Shown: positions 62,155 through 64,000 of the stretch, piece by piece
Position numbering within the stretch: position 1 is the stretch's first letter
How the letters are laid out: each line of letters begins with the position of its first letter
Source of the DNA: Liolophura sinensis
Lineage: Eukaryota > Mollusca > Polyplacophora > Chitonida > Chitonidae
Direction: 5' to 3'
DNA length: 64,000 nucleotides
Assembly: GCF_032854445.1 (NCBI RefSeq)
Contig: NC_088296.1
Span: forward strand, 8,776,706-8,840,705
Program-made: the position numbers and the translations under genes
Notes under the pieces: model-generated
The model's input: the letters and a program-made list of their open reading frames with translations, nothing else
Databases searched by the model: none
Told to the model about the DNA's origin: nothing

Positions 62155-63250
62155 GAATATTTGGAATGCAAAAAAAAACTATTTGGAATAGTTTTGTAAT
62201 TGTGGGTATTTGAGACAACCTCTTGGTATATTTTCTCTTTGCGTAAAAATGTTATAAACGAGGATGTACTTATGTTTTATAGGTATATTTGTACTAGAAA
62301 TACGTCTTTTCAGCTAATAAATTGCGTTCTACCTGGAATTTGATCATATTTTGTGTTTAACATATTCATTAATATTATCATCATTCAGATTATGTTTATG
62401 TGTTTGATTTATTTTGGTTAATTGATTGGTGTTTTACGCCGTACACAAGAATATTTCACTTATACGACGACGGCCAGCATTTTGGTGGGAGAAAACCGGG
62501 AGAAATCCACGACCATCAGCAGGTTGCTGACAGACCTTACCACTCACGGTCGGAGAGGAAGCCAGTTTATGTGTTTGGATATAAATAATAAAATGACATT
62601 TAAATAAATTTATTAGACATGTATCATATTCTTATTTAAAACGTTATTGTGCAGTGACGATATGTACCAAGAGATGATTCCAAACACATTTTCAAATATT
62701 CTTTTCTGCTGAAAGGATAAAAACAAAGGATAACGTAAAGGCAAAAGGGTGATAAAAAATCTTGTATATTGTATATGAAAATCTTGCTTAGTTTGTTTCA
62801 GGGCGTAAAGGGGAAGGACTGTTGCAAATCTTGTTGCGTTTGCTTCATGACATAAATGGAAAGCAGCCGTTGGATATCATGTTACGTTTGTTTCAGGGCC
62901 TAAAGTGAAAAGAGCGATTGGAACCTATTTTTTTCTTTTTTTTTCTCTTTTTTTTTTGCAGGAGGGAAAATAGGAAGAGCTGTTTAAAGCGTAGTGTAGA
63001 GTTATAGAAAAGAGCTATAAAATCTTGTGTTTTTGCAGGACGTACTACAAAAAACATGGTAAAAATCGTATTGTATTCGTTTCAGGACGTTTGTGAGGAG
63101 CTTGTTAAAGTAACCGACGACGGAGATATGTACCTGGTGGTTGATTCCGATCCAGCCATGATAACGGTCATACCTAACTGCACCAAAAACTCACAGGCAA
63201 AACAGAACTCCGAGGTTGTTGAACGACAGACTCCTAATGGCCAAATATAA
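46657..63250 (+). CDS. SLC5-family Na+/solute symporter, SMVT/SMCT-like (copy C, 16 exons)
   Basis: Exons: 46657-47010, 48126-48194, 49392-49443, 50270-50337, 50510-50590, 51281-51354, 52274-52411, 53721-53856, 55101-55189, 55555-55667, 56081-56151, 58131-58217, 59299-59561, 60132-60232, 61268-61395, 63086-63250. All introns are GT-AG; the first 15 exons have exactly the lengths and phases of copy A. The joined frame gives 662 residues. The same family marks are present: GGIKAVIWSDALQ in exon 5, NPDPRTRHTFW in exon 7, PGLPGLF and the LST..SS sodium-site stretch across exons 9-10, and sequons NTT, NLT and NAS in the exon-13 loop. Differences from A include MSLVGYFFCIII in helix 3, KTPYLP changed to RTPFLP in exon 13, and a C-terminal tail that diverges strongly after VTDDGDMYL. 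A YAG acceptor ending at 46642, 14 nt before the ATG, implies a 5' non-coding exon upstream. Probably a functional plasma-membrane importer with a related but not necessarily identical substrate. Confidence 0.9.
47056..47155 (-). mobile_element. SINE-1 remnant
   Basis: AGTTTTACGCCGTACT and CTACCATCCGCAGGTTGC are recognisable; the rest has drifted. Intron 1 of C. Confidence 0.5.
48263..48458. mobile_element. MITE-like element, family M1, third copy
   Basis: Ends TATACTCAAAAAATAATCTG and, on the other strand, TACATTAAAAAAATTAATGT. Internal TGTTGTGTTGAATATGACA resembles TATTGTTGAATATGACAGAA in 2095-2353. Intron 2 of C, the same intron that holds two copies in A. Confidence 0.55.
49156..49247 (-). 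mobile_element. SINE-1, 3' end
   Basis: Seven TTTA units, then GATTGGTGTTTTACGCCGTA and CTTATACGACGGCGGCC; cut off there. Intron 2 of C. Confidence 0.8.
51012..51235 (+). mobile_element. SINE-1 copy, diverged head
   Basis: Head AGGCTAGGTGACCGAGATGG then TTAGCACGCCAGCGC, body with CGACCTGCGGATCGTCGTG, tail CGGCGTAAAACACCAATGGA. Ends about 45 bp before exon 6 of C. Confidence 0.75.
51471..51750. mobile_element. Inverted-repeat element, family M2
   Basis: Ends TACTCAACGAAAATATAAAC at the left and, on the other strand, TACACTCAACAAAAATATAA at the right. About 280 bp. It has an inner hairpin, CCACAGTT at 51651 against AACTGTGG at 51684. Intron 6 of C. Confidence 0.7.
52152..52273. repeat. Tandem duplication of the exon-7 acceptor region, copy C
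   Basis: Two units of about 60 bp, each with TTTTGGGGTAACATTTCACT at the start and GGCTTTTGTTACAG at the end. The second acceptor (ending 52273) is the one that keeps the frame; the first ends at 52214. Confidence 0.9.
52474..52800 (-). mobile_element. SINE-2, tRNA-derived
   Basis: The minus strand starts with a tRNA-like head: TAGCACAGTTGGTAGAGCG as the A-box region and GATCCAGGATCAATCC with a B-box-like core. The body runs to GACGTTAAACCCCAAGCACT at the low-coordinate end. About 327 bp. Different head and body from SINE-1. Intron 7 of C. Confidence 0.75.
53431..53507. repeat. 25-bp triplicate carrying three TGACGTCA palindromes
   Basis: Unit CCTGACGTCACATACATATT plus TTTGG, three times. 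Each has a perfect TGACGTCA (53433, 53458, 53483), the consensus site of CREB/ATF factors. Intron 7 of C. Regulatory use is only a possibility. Confidence 0.8.
53875..54178 (+). mobile_element. SINE-3 copy
   Basis: Head AGCTTCGTTGGCTTAATAGT with TCCGCCTCGAG and GTCAAACCTGGG; tail GCTAAGTACGACGTTAAACC. Starts about 20 bp after exon 8 of C. Confidence 0.6.
54343..54512 (-). mobile_element. SINE-1 remnant
   Basis: CCAGAATATTTCACCTATAC, CAGCATTATGGTGGGAGGAA and ACCTTTCCACGTACC match the SINE-1 body; head lost. Intron 8 of C. Confidence 0.65.
54566..54778. repeat. 28-bp minisatellite, about seven units
   Basis: Unit TAATGGCATCAATACAGCAA plus GAAGTGCT. Intron 8 of C. Confidence 0.9.
55678..55937 (-). 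mobile_element. SINE-1, nearly full length
   Basis: From tttatttatttcatttgttt to a head reading CTAACCACTTGGCGACGGAG, with most of the body present. Starts 10 bp after the exon-10 donor of C. Confidence 0.75.
56640..57240. other. Unclassified insertion-like segment in intron 11 of C
   Basis: No counterpart in introns 11 of A or B. Carries ATACAAATACTAAAGTACTT twice, 50 bp apart (from about 56725 and 56772). Two short overlapping minus-strand frames (83 and 89 codons) have no recognisable domain. Could be part of an older transposon. Confidence 0.35.
57300..57500 (-). mobile_element. SINE-3-related fragment
   Basis: The minus strand matches the body of 53875-54178 (GTGTCATGTCTGGTGTCTTT, GGTATGATACTTCAGTA, GCGCCCAACGCTAAAAGG region). 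A shorter relative lies at 14690-14780 in the same intron number of A. Confidence 0.5.
58672..58808 (+). mobile_element. SINE-1, 3' half
   Basis: CAGCAACCTGCGGATGGTTG through AAACACCAATCAAATAAATA and an (AAAT)n tail; 5' truncated. Intron 12 of C. Confidence 0.85.
60790..61175. mobile_element. MITE-like element with CACTGTAA ends
   Basis: TTCACTGTAATTTAAT at the left and, on the other strand, TACACTGTAAGAATTG at the right. The inside is full of TTTACAG/CTGTAAA words. About 386 bp in intron 14 of C, no coding sequence. Confidence 0.55.
62052..62172. repeat. (TA)n palindrome flanked by inverted arms
   Basis: GCATTCCAAATATATA at the left and TATATATTTGGAATATTTGG then AATGC at the right, around about 45 TA units. 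The right arm has TATTTGGAA duplicated. Intron 15 of C. Confidence 0.9.
62195..62720. repeat. Dispersed AT-rich element D1, copy 3, split by a SINE
   Basis: GGGTATTTGAGACAACCTCT, AACGAGGATGTAC and TTTTCAGCTAATAAATTG match the copies at 22770 and 39150. The SINE-1 at 62406-62570 lies inside it, and AAATAAATTTATTAGACA resumes after. Confidence 0.65.
62406..62570 (-). mobile_element. SINE-1 nested in element D1
   Basis: TTGATTGGTGTTTTACGCCG through GGTCGGAGAGGAAGCCAG; head absent. Insertion inside D1 shows D1 is the older of the two. Confidence 0.8.
62770..63085. repeat. Decayed repeats of the exon-16 acceptor in copy C
   Basis: At least four spaced pieces resemble the true boundary: TTTGTTTCAGGGCGTAAAGG near 62800, TTTGCTTCATGACATAAATG near 62845, TTTGTTTCAGGGCCTAAAGT near 62893, TTTTTGCAGGACGTACTAC near 63036, before the real acceptor ending 63085. 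Confidence 0.7.
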
Positions 63251-64000
63251 TGAAATTATATAGCAACTAGTATGTATCAATTGCCTCTAGCACTTTAACA
63301 TAGGATAAACCCTAAACGTCACTGAGGCGACGATCCTGACATTTAATACGGCCACTTTTTTTTTTCCTAGCTAGAAGTAGTACTTTCCCGTGGAGGGCGA
63401 CGATGTGCGCTTCACATTTGTGCTTAAAAATTTGAAGTACGCCATCATGCATTTGACTGGTCTACCCAGACACTTGACCTAGTTCCTTCAGATGGGGATT
63501 CCTTACTGGATAGTTGCAATCACGATAGTCCTGTGTTTGCAAACAGATCACGTTTATGTAGGTCAAGGCTGAGGAAAATTCCTCACTAACATGACGGCCA
63601 TACAAATATGTGTGTATCATTGCCAAAGATTCATTCATTCGTAATCTAACATTAAATTGTCCTCAAAATGAGAAGCGGCCATGAGTGAGTAGGCCTGGCA
63701 ACAACCTGCGGATAGTCGTGGGTTTCCTCCAGGCTGCGCCCAGTTTCCTCCCACCATAATGCCCACTGCCGTCGTATAAGTGAAATAAAATCAAACAAAT
63801 CAAAATGAAAACGTAGAATTTACTTTCTTTAAACTAGTACAGCTGGATAGCAATGTCTTTGTTGTATTGCAAACGAAATATGGAAAATTCAAACATTTAT
63901 TGAATTTTGTCGAAATTTTGTCCTCTACCTGAACAAGGAAGTTAAATCTTCCCTGATGTTCATGACTGAGTTGCTCGCAATGTGTTTATGAGAGTCAACA
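63251..64000. other. 3' flank of copy C
   Basis: No gene seen. It holds a poly-T run near 63357 and a SINE-1 copy; the terminal 200 bases are AT-rich without recognised features. Confidence 0.6.
63685..63795 (+). mobile_element. SINE-1, 3' half
   Basis: GGCAACAACCTGCGGATAGT to CCGTCGTATAAGTGAAATAA; lacks the head and the segment with TTCTTGAGTACGGCGT. Confidence 0.7.

Noticed and set aside
61799-62218. Frames rich in IYIYIY on both strands
   Set aside because: Translation of the (TA)n tract.

Overview
The window is animal nuclear DNA. It is AT-rich, its genes are split by GT-AG introns, and its introns and intergenic DNA are full of tRNA-derived SINEs, MITE-like inverted-repeat elements and minisatellites. 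The SINE types and the invertebrate-style transporter expansion suggest a lophotrochozoan, most likely a mollusc; the sequence alone does not fix the species. No bacterial, viral or organellar genes were seen.

Layout: three head-to-tail copies of one 16-exon gene on the + strand make up the window. Copy A (145-18128) is complete and open: its 16 exons join to 1995 nt, 664 residues. Copy B (22277-41553) is a pseudogene. It has in-frame stops, frameshifts, an unrecognisable exon 5, a half-deleted exon 8, a gutted exon 10 and two ruined splice donors. Copy C (46657-63250) is complete again: 1989 nt, 662 residues. All matched intron positions and phases agree. The 3' and 5' flanks are also recognisably related between copies, so the repeated unit is a segment of about 22-24 kb that includes intergenic DNA.

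The proteins are Na+-coupled solute symporters of the SLC5 family. They align best, by motif and exon by exon, with the SMVT/SMCT branch (SLC5A6/SLC5A8 type): a GGIKAVIWSDALQ motif, an NPDPRTRHTFW motif, PGLPGLF followed by an LST..SS sodium-site stretch, a glycosylated loop before the last membrane helix, and a C-terminal DPKYI..PSSV..KLRYGKDF segment. They should sit in the plasma membrane and import a small organic anion (vitamin or monocarboxylate) with sodium; the substrate cannot be read from the sequence.

Intergenic A-B (18129-22276) and B-C (41554-46656) hold no convincing gene. They contain microsatellites, a 60-66 bp minisatellite, an inverted-repeat element, SINE pieces and the duplicated gene flanks. 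The most unusual structures are a minisatellite in B that grew from the exon-16 splice acceptor, a relic duplicate of exon 12 shared by A and B, a 1-kb foldback element in A, and two (TA)n cruciform-like palindromes. I found no new multi-gene system; the interest lies in how this transporter array duplicates, decays and accumulates repeats.
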